DNA of 36,081 nucleotides from Chitinophagaceae bacterium. Lineage in GTDB: Bacteria; Bacteroidota; Bacteroidia; Cytophagales; Cytophagaceae. The position numbers and the translations under genes were made by a program. Within the stretch, counting starts at the first letter, position 1; each line of letters starts with the position of its first letter. The notes beneath the pieces were generated by a model. The model did not search any database. It was not told where the DNA came from and worked only from the letters and a program-made list of their open reading frames with translations. The stretch is taken from positions 1-36,081 of the forward strand of contig JAQBNS010000129.1 of NCBI GenBank assembly GCA_028288405.1, read 5' to 3'. Positions 8,636 through 15,766 of this stretch are shown piece after piece.

Positions 8636-8788
8636 CGACTCACGGCGTCTCATTTTACCTGCCGGTATAGCCGAAAACATCATTTTGAATCGGCGACAGA
8701 AATAGGCTGTGTATTTGTAGTCAACGTCGATGCAGATTTCACGGATGATTTTCTTTGTTGTTCTCAACAGATCCACGGCGATCTCCAT
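8590..8788. repeat. Copy 1 of a tandem duplication (GGGPS gene tail plus araC tail)
   Basis: This stretch corresponds to 8806-9001 with an offset of 216 then 213 bp. Bases 8590-8662 are identical to 8806-8878 (73 of 73). The remainder is diverged, with a 3-bp insertion near 8670. It contains the true end of the GGGPS gene (stop 8633-8635) overlapping, tail to tail, the end of an araC fragment (stop 8621-8623). Confidence 0.92.
8621..8788 (-). pseudogene. 3' remnant of a second AraC-family regulator gene
   Basis: Read on the minus strand, this encodes about 55 residues from MEIAVDLLRTTKK to RRRESLMNV, matching the last 54 residues of the intact AraC protein next door. It covers only the second helix-turn-helix of the DNA-binding domain; the first helix-turn-helix and the sensor half are missing. 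By my codon count, about 17 codons differ synonymously and 5 change the amino acid (for example Gly to Cys, Gly to Asp, Asp to Tyr), plus one in-frame codon insertion (FSAIPAG against FGIPAG). No stop interrupts it. Upstream of the ATG at 8788 the similarity ends. It cannot be a working regulator by itself. Confidence 0.85.
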
Positions 8789-8805
8789 GCATCGATTAAA
8801 ATCGC

Positions 8806-9001
8806 AAAGGTTCAGGAACTGAATGCTGCTTCTGCGTCAGACGTTCATTAACGACTCACGGCGTCTCATTTTACCTGCGGGTATACCGAACATCATTTTG
8901 AATCGGCGACAGAAGTATGCGGTGTCTTTATAGCCTACATCGATACCGATTTCACGAATGCTCTTTTTCGTGGTCCTCAAGAGATCCACTGCCATTTCCA
9001 T
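8806..9001. repeat. Copy 2 of the tandem duplication (duplicate GGGPS tail plus intact araC tail)
   Basis: Bases 8806-8851 repeat the last 46 bases of the GGGPS gene, including its TAA (8849-8851), but have no reading frame leading into them. From 8837 on, the sequence is the 3' end of the intact araC gene. Upstream of 8806, AAATCGC also matches the synthase gene if a 3-base gap (TGA) is allowed, so the duplication junction lies slightly further left, around 8795-8806. Confidence 0.9.
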
Positions 9002-9760
9002 GCGTTGGTATTCAATATAATCTTGTGGATTAATACCGGTCAGCATTTTGAAATACTGTCCTACATAATCTTCCGATACATTGGCTACGTTAGCCAACAT
9101 TTTGTTCGAAAGGTCTCCACCCAAATGATTTTTGATGTAAGCGAAGATGTCCAACAAACGTGGATCTTTGAAGTACGTACTGTTTGTTGCTAATTTTTCA
9201 ACAAATAAGTTTTTGGTCAGGATGTAACGAACGATCTCAATAACGGATCTGTCTGTGTTTAACCCAATGACACGGTTTTTACCGGCATTGTTCGACAGGT
9301 CTTCATCTACTGTTTCTCTTACCACACCGGCCAATACAGGATAGTCAGTAATAGCGAAACAAGGAATATCAAGAGAGGCAAAGAAGTTTACCGAATCAAA
9401 TACTTTCGTTTCAAAAGAAATGAAACAGAAAATAGTTTCGTGACCGTCCATTTTGTCTAAGGACTTCAACGTTACCAAATGTTTGTCGCGTTGTGTCAAC
9501 AAGTCTTCATTACTCAACTGTGCAGAAAACTTACTACCAAAGCAGATGGCAGTAGGCTTGCCGCCAGGCACAAACAATAAGTCGCCTTCGTTCAGTTTGG
9601 TTTTGTCTTCACCAAAATATATTTCACCTTTCAGCAACAGAATAAGTGTATTGCTGACGTCATAGTAATTCAATACCGTCAAAGGTTGTATCACCTTCGT
9701 CGCTCGAGATCTTAAGAATCGAACATTTATCGATTCTATAATTTTGTTGTATTCTTCCAT
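8837..9760 (-). CDS. AraC-family transcriptional regulator
   Basis: A 307-residue regulator. The N-terminal half is cupin-like (residues about 25-75, ILLLKGEIYFGEDKTKLNEGDLLFVPGG) and probably senses a ligand. The C-terminal hundred residues are an AraC DNA-binding domain with two helix-turn-helix units. The first is around LSNKMLANVANVSEDYVGQYFKM (in two parts: LANVANVSEDYVGQYF) and the second around SIREIGIDVGYKDTAYFCRRF, with the family signature. The ligand is unknown. It converges on the GGGPS gene, and its 3' end overlaps a duplicated tail of that gene. A 16-bp palindrome lies in its promoter. An almost identical C-terminal fragment lies immediately downstream at 8621-8788. Confidence 0.9.
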   Translation of the reverse strand: MEEYNKIIESINVRFLRSRATKVIQPLTVLNYYDVSNTLILLLKGEIYFGEDKTKLNEGDLLFVPGGKPTAICFGSKFSAQLSNEDLLTQRDKHLVTLKSLDKMDGHETIFCFISFETKVFDSVNFFASLDIPCFAITDYPVLAGVVRETVDEDLSNNAGKNRVIGLNTDRSVIEIVRYILTKNLFVEKLATNSTYFKDPRLLDIFAYIKNHLGGDLSNKMLANVANVSEDYVGQYFKMLTGINPQDYIEYQRMEMAVDLLRTTKKSIREIGIDVGYKDTAYFCRRFKMMFGIPAGKMRRRESLMNV

Positions 9761-9784
9761 AGGATTTAATCTATATTAAATCTA

Positions 9785-9816
9785 CAAATAAAAATTAAAA
9801 AGTATTGTACAATACT
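9785..9816 (-). promoter_or_regulatory. araC promoter region with 16-bp palindrome
   Basis: AGTATTGTACAATACT (9801-9816) is a perfect palindrome 41 bp upstream of the araC start. On the minus strand TTG (9812-9810) inside the palindrome, a 17-nt spacer and TTTATTTG (9792-9785) form a near-consensus Bacteroidota promoter (one mismatch to TAnnTTTG). A protein bound to the palindrome would cover the -33 box, so this is a candidate operator, perhaps for a dimeric repressor. AraC proteins more often bind direct repeats, so autoregulation is not certain. Confidence 0.5.
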
Positions 9817-9928
9817 AATATAAAGATCTAAAAATTACTAATAATATGCTAATAAAAAGCCACTTCCGTGAGGTAAAATTGGAAAAAAGGGATATTTAGG
9901 CTCCCGTATGGCTGATTTTTAAATGTTG

Positions 9929-11068
9929 TTATTTGAATAAACTACGGGCAATGACTATTTTTTGAATTTCTGAGGTGCCTTCATAAATCTGTGTGATTTT
10001 GGCATCACGCATTAATCGTTCTACATGAAACTCTTTTACAAAGCCGTATCCACCGTGTATCTGCACGGCTTCTATAGTAACATCCATGGCTGTTTTTGAA
10101 CTGTACAATTTTGCCATCGCAGAAGCTTGCGAATAATCCTTTCCCTGATCCTTTAACCATGCGGCTTTCAGGCAAAGCAGCCGCGAGGCTTCGATGCGGG
10201 TGGCCATGTCTGCCAATTTAAATTGCACATCCTGGTGTTCGAAGATCGGTACTCCAAACGTTTTGCGTTCCTGACTGTAGGCGAGTGCTCTTTCATAAGC
10301 TCCCGAAGCAATCCCCAACGCTTGTGAAGCAATCCCAATGCGGCCCCCGTTGAGTGTTTGCATGGCAAATGTAAAACCAAATCCATCTTCTCCAATGCGA
10401 TTGGCTTTCGGTACTTTCACATTTTGAAACATGAGGGAGTGAGTGTCAGAAGCACGAATACCCATTTTGTTTTCTTTCTTACCGACCACAAAACCTTCCA
10501 TCCCTTTCTCCACAATCAATACATTGATGCCTTTGTGTTTCTTGGCTTTATCTGTTTGTGCAATCACCAGATAGATGGAAGCGGAGTTACCGTTTGTGAT
10601 CCAGTTTTTGGTACCGTTCAGGATATAATGATCACCATGGTCTTCTGCAGTTGTTTGTTGAAAGGTGGCATCTGATCCGGCTTCCGGTTCGGACAGGCAG
10701 AAGGCGCCTATCTTTTCACCGCTTGCTAATGGCTTTAAGTATTTTTGTTTTTGTTCTTCGTTACCGAAATGTTCAAGTCCCCAACATACCAGCGAATTGT
10801 TCACGGACATGCAAACAGAAACCGAGGCATCTATTTTTGAAATCTCTTCCATAGCCAAAACATAGGACATGGTGTCCATTCCTCCACCGCCATATTCCGG
10901 AGCGACCATCATTCCTAGAAACCCAAGCTCTCCAAGCTTTTTGATTTGCGCCGTTGGAAATTCCTGCTTCTCATCTCTTTCGATGACGCCGGGTAATAAT
11001 TCTGTTTCGGCAAAATCTTTTGCGGCATCTCTTACGGCAAGTTGTTCTTCGGTCAGTTTAAAAATCAT
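9929..11068 (-). CDS. Acyl-CoA dehydrogenase (short/medium-chain type)
   Basis: An FAD enzyme that introduces the alpha-beta double bond into acyl-CoA, passing electrons to an electron-transfer flavoprotein, in the cytoplasm. At 379 residues it is the standard length. Family signatures are present: GAFCLSEPEAGSD and the FAD-binding WITNG in the middle domain, and the C-terminal QIYEGTSEIQKIVIAR that carries the catalytic Glu of short-chain (butyryl-CoA) dehydrogenases. QIHGGYGFVKEFHVERLMRD is the second family signature. No other beta-oxidation genes are adjacent; it stands alone between the araC gene and a noncoding gap. The exact chain-length preference cannot be read from the sequence. Confidence 0.93.
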   Translation of the reverse strand: MIFKLTEEQLAVRDAAKDFAETELLPGVIERDEKQEFPTAQIKKLGELGFLGMMVAPEYGGGGMDTMSYVLAMEEISKIDASVSVCMSVNNSLVCWGLEHFGNEEQKQKYLKPLASGEKIGAFCLSEPEAGSDATFQQTTAEDHGDHYILNGTKNWITNGNSASIYLVIAQTDKAKKHKGINVLIVEKGMEGFVVGKKENKMGIRASDTHSLMFQNVKVPKANRIGEDGFGFTFAMQTLNGGRIGIASQALGIASGAYERALAYSQERKTFGVPIFEHQDVQFKLADMATRIEASRLLCLKAAWLKDQGKDYSQASAMAKLYSSKTAMDVTIEAVQIHGGYGFVKEFHVERLMRDAKITQIYEGTSEIQKIVIARSLFK

Positions 11069-11151
11069 GGGAGTAATATTTAATTTTTTTATGTATGTTT
11101 TATGATGGGTTAGCCTTTATTTTAAAAGCTCATGATCAAAGCGATGGATTT

Positions 11152-11265
11152 GGGCGTGTCCCTTCGGGTCGGGCTATCCGCTCCAAGTCCTCGTTCGGAT
11201 CATACTGATATCATTTAACTTTCTTTCGGGCTCACTGTGGGCTTTCCGCTTCTATCCCTCACGCA
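11152..11265. repeat. GC-rich noncoding element, probable dispersed repeat
   Basis: This stretch, bounded by GGGCGTG on the left and CACGCA on the right, is much richer in GC than the AT-rich flanks. Inside it, CGGGCTATCCGCTCCAAGTC is echoed by TGGGCTTTCCGCTTCTATCC, so GGGCTWTCCGCTYC occurs twice. It carries no plausible reading frame. I recall similar GGGCGT...TCGGGCTTTCCGCTCCAATCCC...CACGC units in intergenic regions of many Bacteroidota genomes. That is memory, not a search. Function unknown; it could be a structured RNA, a REP-like element or an RNA-end element. The terminator at 11298-11336 is separate. Confidence 0.55.
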
Positions 11266-11297
11266 TGGATAATTTATAAGTTGATTAAATTAAAAAA

Positions 11298-11336
11298 ATA
11301 AACGGAGAACTACTTAAAAAGTTGCTCTCCGTTTAT
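11298..11336 (-). terminator. Rho-independent terminator of the pan/yugP operon
   Basis: ATAAACGGAGA (11298-11308) and TCTCCGTTTAT (11326-11336) are perfectly complementary over 11 bp. On the minus strand the stem is followed by a run of T residues (TTTTTTT around 11292-11298). It lies 25 bp after the yugP stop codon (11361), the expected place. Confidence 0.88.
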
Positions 11337-11360
11337 AAGATAGTGGGTAAGAAGGCCGGC

Positions 11361-12053
11361 TTAGTCTCTTCTTCCTAATAATAAGGAAACATAATACAGC
11401 AATTGAGCCAGAGCACCCAGTGCAACAACCACATACGTTAAAGCCGCCCATTTCAAAGCATCTTTCGCCATGGCATGCTCTGAGGAGGTTACCACACCTT
11501 GCTGGTCAATCCATGCCAATGCTCTGTTGCTGGCATCAAACTCTACGGGAAGAGTAATGAGAGCGAACAACGTAAGGACAAGGTTACATGCAATAATGAT
11601 TTCTAGAATGAATGGGATAGAAAATGCACTGTGCAGCATCATGGCACCAAAGATGAATACCATCATGAGAACGTTAAGAATCTTCGCACTGACGTTTTGA
11701 AAAGGAACCATTACCGAACGTAAATGCAACCAGGTGTATGCTTTAGCATGCTGTACAGCGTGCCCGCATTCGTGAGCGGCTACAGCAGCTGAAGCTGCAC
11801 TATTGCCGTAGTACACGTCATGACTCAGGTTAACCGTTCTGTCTGCAGGATTGTAATGGTCTGTTAAGCGCCCTTCTACGGATACCACATTGACACCACG
11901 GATATTGTAATAGGCCAGCATTTTTTCGGCTATTTGTTTTCCGGTAAGTCCGGATTGCAAGGGGATTTTGGAATATTCGGCAAATTTAGATTTCAGTCGA
12001 TGACTGACAAACCAGCTTATCAGCAGTGTGATAATACTTATAACGAAAATCAT
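11361..12053 (-). CDS. Membrane zinc metallopeptidase, YugP family
   Basis: A 230-residue inner-membrane protein of the DUF/YugP (neutral zinc metallopeptidase) family. The zinc site AAHECGHAVQHAKAY (HEXXH, about residue 94) is intact. Membrane spans are at the N-terminus (FVISIITLLISWFVSH), in two central segments (ILNVLMMVFIFGAMM and ILEIIIACNLVLTLFALITL) and at the C-terminus. EFDASNRAL is a further family signature, supplying the downstream acidic residue. Substrate unknown. Its start overlaps the rfaE2-like stop by four bases, so it is the last gene of the pan operon, followed by a terminator. Confidence 0.88.
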   Translation of the reverse strand: MIFVISIITLLISWFVSHRLKSKFAEYSKIPLQSGLTGKQIAEKMLAYYNIRGVNVVSVEGRLTDHYNPADRTVNLSHDVYYGNSAASAAVAAHECGHAVQHAKAYTWLHLRSVMVPFQNVSAKILNVLMMVFIFGAMMLHSAFSIPFILEIIIACNLVLTLFALITLPVEFDASNRALAWIDQQGVVTSSEHAMAKDALKWAALTYVVVALGALAQLLYYVSLLLGRRD

Positions 12054-12529
12054 AGGTTGTTTTTTAGTTTAGATACAATGTTGGTCGTAGAATAACCGGC
12101 CACTAAAGGGATAGTTTCTACTTTACCTCCATGCTCTAAAACAAAATCTGCGCCAACGATTTTATCGATGGTATAGTCATTGCCTTTGACTAAAATGTCA
12201 GGTACTAAGGTTTCAATAGCTGACAAAGGTGTCTCTTCTCCGAACAAAATGACAGCATCTACAAATCCAAGAGAAGCAATGATGCGTGCTCTGGCATATT
12301 CATTGTTGATGGGTCTTTCAGGACCTTTTAATTGGCTGACGGATTTATCCGTATTGAGTGCAACAACCATCTTTTGTCCCAAACGGCTCGCTTTTTCCAG
12401 GTAGTCAACATGACCCAAATGAACAATATCGAAACAACCGTTGGTAAAAACGACTTCGTTGCCTTCGTTTTTCCATTCGGCTACTTGCTTCTGAGCATCG
12501 TCGAGTGAGAGAATTTTATTTTCCGTCAT
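12050..12529 (-). CDS. RfaE domain II-like nucleotidyltransferase
   Basis: A 159-residue cytidylyltransferase-fold enzyme resembling the C-terminal half of HldE/RfaE, which makes ADP-heptose from heptose-1-phosphate and ATP for LPS core. The motif FTNGCFDIVHLGHVDYLEKA contains the HxGH nucleotide-binding signature; LNTDKSVSQLKGPERPINNE and the ISSxx-equivalent region follow. It is a stand-alone domain without the kinase half. In Bacteroidota such proteins are widespread and the exact sugar is not always known. The reading frame overlaps the upstream flippase gene by 14 bases and yugP by four, so all are co-translated. Confidence 0.85.
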   Translation of the reverse strand: MTENKILSLDDAQKQVAEWKNEGNEVVFTNGCFDIVHLGHVDYLEKASRLGQKMVVALNTDKSVSQLKGPERPINNEYARARIIASLGFVDAVILFGEETPLSAIETLVPDILVKGNDYTIDKIVGADFVLEHGGKVETIPLVAGYSTTNIVSKLKNNL

Positions 12530-13532
12530 GAACTTTTGGCTTAACTAATAGAATGATCGCAAAACTCACCAAGCTGAAGGCGATGGTAAGTGCTACCTGT
12601 GAAGCATTGGCCAGTGCTGCAAAGACTTTTCCATTTGTTTCACTGATGCCATAAAGTAAAAGCGTTTGGCTGACAATCCAATGGTAAGCACCTATGCCAC
12701 CTTGCACCGGAGCGGCAATACCAATCGCTCCCATGACCAAGATTGCCAAACCTGCACCCATAGAAAGCGAGGCCGTAGCCGGCAAAGAAAAGAAAATGAA
12801 ATAAGCCATGAAATAATACAATACCCATATGGCTACTGAGCTTAAAATAAAGGCCCATTTGTTAGGCAGGTCAAGTACACTGAAAAATCCTACCCTTACA
12901 CCTTTGATAAAATCTTTTGCTTTGGTTACTACAGGATGCTGCGATTGACGAAGGTAATTGTTTATCTTTTGACGGATGAAGAAGAACAGTAGCAAAAAGA
13001 CAAAGACCCCTCCCAGAAGCCAATACAGCAGTTCTTGAGCAGATAATTTTTTATTGATAAAACCTGAAAGTGTGCGTTGTGTGAATTCAAACAAGATGTC
13101 GTATTGCCAGATGATGGTGGCACACAATAGAAAAATCAGGCAAATAAAATCAAATAACCGTTCTGCAACCACGGTACCTAAGCTTGTATCGAAAGAAATT
13201 TTTTGACGTGTTCTTAAGATAGTACAACGCATAATTTCACCCATGCGTGGAACAATGAGGTTAGCACCATATCCGGCAAGTAATGCCAGAAAAGCTTCAC
13301 CGGTTGAAACGTGATTACCCGTTTGCTTCAATAATAGATTCCATCTATAGGCTCTGATGTAATGAGCAATCATAGATAAAACATAAGTGATTAATATCCA
13401 GCTGTAATCGGCGCTTTTGATGGCTTTCCAAATCTCTCCAATGTCTTCATTTCTGAAGACATACCAGAGTAGTACTAATCCTACGACAAGCGACAGGCCA
13501 TATTGAAGTATTTGCTTGAGCTTGCTGTTCAC
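12516..13532 (-). CDS. Flippase-like membrane protein (UPF0104 / LPG synthase TM domain)
   Basis: A 338-residue polytopic membrane protein with about eight hydrophobic segments. Family features include AHYIRAYRWNLLL, IVPRMGEIMRCTIL and VVAERLFDFICL, as in the uncharacterised family containing MprF's flippase domain and AglD. Members are thought to move lipid-linked or amino-acylated lipids across the membrane; the substrate here is unknown. PanD precedes it by 10 bp and its stop overlaps the next gene, so it is in the pan operon. There is no MprF-type synthase domain, so it cannot aminoacylate lipids itself. Pairing with an RfaE-like gene hints at an envelope-sugar role. Confidence 0.85.
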   Translation of the reverse strand: MNSKLKQILQYGLSLVVGLVLLWYVFRNEDIGEIWKAIKSADYSWILITYVLSMIAHYIRAYRWNLLLKQTGNHVSTGEAFLALLAGYGANLIVPRMGEIMRCTILRTRQKISFDTSLGTVVAERLFDFICLIFLLCATIIWQYDILFEFTQRTLSGFINKKLSAQELLYWLLGGVFVFLLLFFFIRQKINNYLRQSQHPVVTKAKDFIKGVRVGFFSVLDLPNKWAFILSSVAIWVLYYFMAYFIFFSLPATASLSMGAGLAILVMGAIGIAAPVQGGIGAYHWIVSQTLLLYGISETNGKVFAALANASQVALTIAFSLVSFAIILLVKPKVHDGK

Positions 13533-13542
13533 AGGATCATGG

Positions 13543-13890
13543 TTAAGAAAGTCGGTTGTTTTCGTTAGGGAAGATCAAATAAGGTTTCCATTGTTTGGCT
13601 TCCTCGAGATCCATGCTGGCGTAGGAGATCACAATGATGATGTCTCCCAATTGCACACGGCGTGCGGCTGGTCCGTTCAGGCAAATGGTTCCTGTGTTTC
13701 TTTCCCCTTTGATGACATAGGTTTCGAAACGTTCTCCGTTATTGATATTGAGGATGGTCACTTTCTCATTTTCAATGAGGTGTGCCGCGTCCATCAGGTC
13801 TTCGTCAATCGTAACGCTTCCTACATAATGAAGCTCTGCCTGCGTTACCTTTACACGGTGTATTTTTGATTTTAATACTTCTATGAACAT
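13543..13890 (-). CDS. panD: Aspartate 1-decarboxylase (PanD)
   Basis: Decarboxylates L-aspartate to beta-alanine for pantothenate and coenzyme A. It is made as an inactive pro-enzyme that self-cleaves between Gly24 and Ser25 to form a pyruvoyl group. Here Gly24-Ser25 is exactly in place in [16 protein letters not shown], and [22 protein letters not shown], in two parts ([14 protein letters not shown]), supplies other active-site residues. At 115 residues it is the usual size. It lies 36 bp after panC in the same direction, the common pairing, giving both beta-alanine and its user. Confidence 0.96.
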   Translation of the reverse strand: MFIEVLKSKIHRVKVTQAELHYVGSVTIDEDLMDAAHLIENEKVTILNINNGERFETYVIKGERNTGTICLNGPAARRVQLGDIIIVISYASMDLEEAKQWKPYLIFPNENNRLS

Positions 13891-13926
13891 GCTATAAATG
13901 GAATGCCTGCAAAACTAATAAAATTA

Positions 13927-14760
13927 CTAAGAGGAAACTATAATATTGTCGATCAGTCTTATTTCATCGATAAAAGCTGCGACACAAAGAGCAACCTCTT
14001 TATCCTGAAAGGGATCGGAGCATTTTTTCAACGATTGTTTTTCAACGATGCTAAAATATTCAAGTGTTTCAGCAGAGAAGTCTTTTTGAATCAATAGCTC
14101 TATTTCCTGATGCGGGATTTTGCCCAATAATTCTTTTGCTTTGCGCAACGATTGGCTAAGCAACAAGGCACGTTGTCTTTGGCTGACATTTAATCGCATG
14201 TTGCGGGAAGACATCGCTAAACCATCTGTTTCACGAAGTGTGGTGCAAGGTACGATCTCTACAGGCATGGACAGGTCTTTTACGAGGTATTGGATCACTC
14301 GTAATTGCTGAAGATCTTTTTCTCCAAAGAACGCTTTATGTGGTCTTATAATGTTCAGGAGTTTACTCACTACAATCGCTACTCCGTTAAAATGGCCGGG
14401 TCTGTGGTATCCCTCCATGATTTTTTCGAGGTAGCCAAATTGAAAGGAAAGGGTGGGTTGTTGTGTATACACCTCTTTGGCATCGGGTATAAAAACAATG
14501 TTGCAACCTCCTTTTTCCAGTAGTTCCAAATCCTTTTCTATTTGCTTGGGATATTTGTCAAAATCCTTGCTATCGTTGAATTGGAGAGGGTTTACAAAGA
14601 TGCTGACCATGGTTTGATCCGTCTGTTGACGGGCATTTTCCAGTAAAGAAAGATGGCCGGCGTGCAAAGCTCCCATGGTTGGAACGAGGCCCAGTTGCTC
14701 TTGTTTAACTAATGAAGAGCGGAACTTTTCCAGCTCTTTTATGCCTTGTATGACCTGCAT
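13927..14760 (-). CDS. panC: Pantothenate synthetase (PanC)
   Basis: Condenses pantoate with beta-alanine using ATP, the last step of pantothenate synthesis, in the cytoplasm. The nucleotide-binding stretch LVPTMGALHAGHLSLL has the HxGH signature; VSIFVNPLQFN, GHFNGVAIVVSKL, FGEKDLQQL and MSSRNMRL follow at their usual places. At 277 residues it is of normal length. It is the first gene of the operon panC-panD-flippase-rfaE2-yugP and is divergent from the glycogen-synthase-like gene, from whose start it is 118 bp away. Confidence 0.96.
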   Translation of the reverse strand: MQVIQGIKELEKFRSSLVKQEQLGLVPTMGALHAGHLSLLENARQQTDQTMVSIFVNPLQFNDSKDFDKYPKQIEKDLELLEKGGCNIVFIPDAKEVYTQQPTLSFQFGYLEKIMEGYHRPGHFNGVAIVVSKLLNIIRPHKAFFGEKDLQQLRVIQYLVKDLSMPVEIVPCTTLRETDGLAMSSRNMRLNVSQRQRALLLSQSLRKAKELLGKIPHQEIELLIQKDFSAETLEYFSIVEKQSLKKCSDPFQDKEVALCVAAFIDEIRLIDNIIVSS

Positions 14761-14785
14761 GAAGTAAATTTATACCAAAAGGGTG

Positions 14786-14793
14786 CAAAACTA
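14786..14793 (-). promoter_or_regulatory. Possible -7 element of the panC promoter
   Basis: TAGTTTTG on the minus strand matches TAnnTTTG exactly, 26 bp upstream of the panC start. No TTG lies at the usual distance upstream (only a TTC at about 22 nt). It partly interleaves with the divergent promoter at 14814-14844, so the two promoters may influence each other. Confidence 0.45.
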
Positions 14794-14813
14794 TAGTTTC
14801 TTTTGGATAATCC

Positions 14814-14844
14814 TTGAAAAAGGGTAACTTTTTTTGTAAATTTG
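14814..14844 (+). promoter_or_regulatory. Promoter of the glycogen-synthase-like gene
   Basis: TTG (14814-14816), a 20-nt spacer and TAAATTTG (14837-14844) match the Bacteroidota consensus exactly. The start codon is at 14879, giving a short leader of about 28 nt. Confidence 0.7.
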
Positions 14845-14878
14845 TATGCCCCTTATAGTGTGAACTAACCATTAAGTT

Positions 14879-15703
14879 ATGTCCAGTCTCAAGATTCTTT
14901 ATGTAGCTAGTGAAATACTACCTTTTTTACAATATTCCGAAGTAGGTAAAATGCTCAGACACCTTCCTCAAGCCATGCAAGAGAAAGGAATGGAAATAAG
15001 AATCCTTGTACCGCGTTTCGGGTTGATTAACGAGCGAAGAAACAGGTTACACGAAGTCGTAAGACTTTCCGGGATCAATATCTCTGTCGGAGACGAAGAG
15101 AAGCCATTGATCATCAAAGTGGCCTCTATACCAAATGCCAAATTACAAGTTTACTTTATTGACAACGAAGATTACTTCCAACGCAAATCAGTTTTCACAG
15201 ACAAGTCTAATAAGTTCTTTGAAGACAATGACGAGCGTGCCGTGTTTTTCTGCAAAGGAGTAATGGAAACGGTAAAAAAACTCGGTTGGGCTCCGGATAT
15301 CGTGCATTGCAACGACTGGATGACAAGCTTGGTGCCGTTGTACCTGAAAACAAGATACAAGCAGGATCCTGTGTTTAAGAATGCAAAATCAGTTTTTACG
15401 GTCTATAATAACCCTTTCTCTCACAAGTTTGAAGGCGATTTGAACAGCAAGGTAAAAATGCTGGACATCGAAGACACGATGCTGGGTAACCTGAAGACAA
15501 AAGATTACGAAGGCTTTATTAAGATCGGTATGGAATACGCAGATGCCGTAGTACGTACAGAAGAATCTTATTCTGCTGAAGTGGGTAAATTGTTCAAGGA
15601 CATAGAAGGACAAAAGAGAACGGTCAACACATTTCCTCTGGAAATGGAAGAAGGCATCGAAAACAAATACTTTGAGTTTTACAATGAATTAGCAGGCATC
15701 TAA
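14879..15703 (+). CDS. Stand-alone N-terminal domain of a glycogen/starch synthase (GT5-like)
   Basis: A 274-residue protein matching only the first Rossmann domain of GT5 synthases (full enzymes are about 480 residues). KILYVASEILPFLQYSEVGKM corresponds to the start of GT5 (KILFVASEAAPFAKTGGLGDV), and PDIVHCNDWMTSLVPLYLKT to the PDVVHAHDW region. The lysine-glycine motif KxGGL that binds ADP-glucose phosphate is replaced by YSEVG, and the C-terminal GT-B domain with the second nucleotide-binding half is absent, although a proper stop follows. It is therefore unlikely to act as a synthase alone. A conserved short form of this kind beside panC in Bacteroidota is my recollection, not a search result. 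It could be regulatory or a subunit. It ends at a hairpin terminator. Confidence 0.8.
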   Translation: MSSLKILYVASEILPFLQYSEVGKMLRHLPQAMQEKGMEIRILVPRFGLINERRNRLHEVVRLSGINISVGDEEKPLIIKVASIPNAKLQVYFIDNEDYFQRKSVFTDKSNKFFEDNDERAVFFCKGVMETVKKLGWAPDIVHCNDWMTSLVPLYLKTRYKQDPVFKNAKSVFTVYNNPFSHKFEGDLNSKVKMLDIEDTMLGNLKTKDYEGFIKIGMEYADAVVRTEESYSAEVGKLFKDIEGQKRTVNTFPLEMEEGIENKYFEFYNELAGI

Positions 15704-15731
15704 AATTTCCTGCAAGTTCTAAAAAATACAG

Positions 15732-15766
15732 ATAGGCATGGAGTGATTTACTCTATGCCTATTTCT
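15732..15766. terminator. Hairpin terminator between converging genes
   Basis: ATAGGCATGGAGT and ACTCTATGCCTAT form a 13-bp stem (one G-U pair) with a GATTT loop, followed by a T-rich run (TTTCTTTTT) on the plus strand. The minus-strand PorT-like gene stops inside the stem (TAG at 15761-15759), so the hairpin is probably shared by both transcripts, though the T-run suits the plus-strand gene best. Confidence 0.75.

Noticed and set aside
8590..9001. Template/variable repeat pair of a diversity-generating retroelement
   Set aside because: The near-repeat resembles one at first sight, but the differences are not at adenines; they fall on third codon positions. There is no reverse transcriptase gene in the window.
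14879..15703. Frameshifted full-length glycogen synthase
   Set aside because: After the stop at 15703 there is a terminator at 15732 and then an unrelated convergent gene, so there is no room for, and no trace of, a second GT-B domain.
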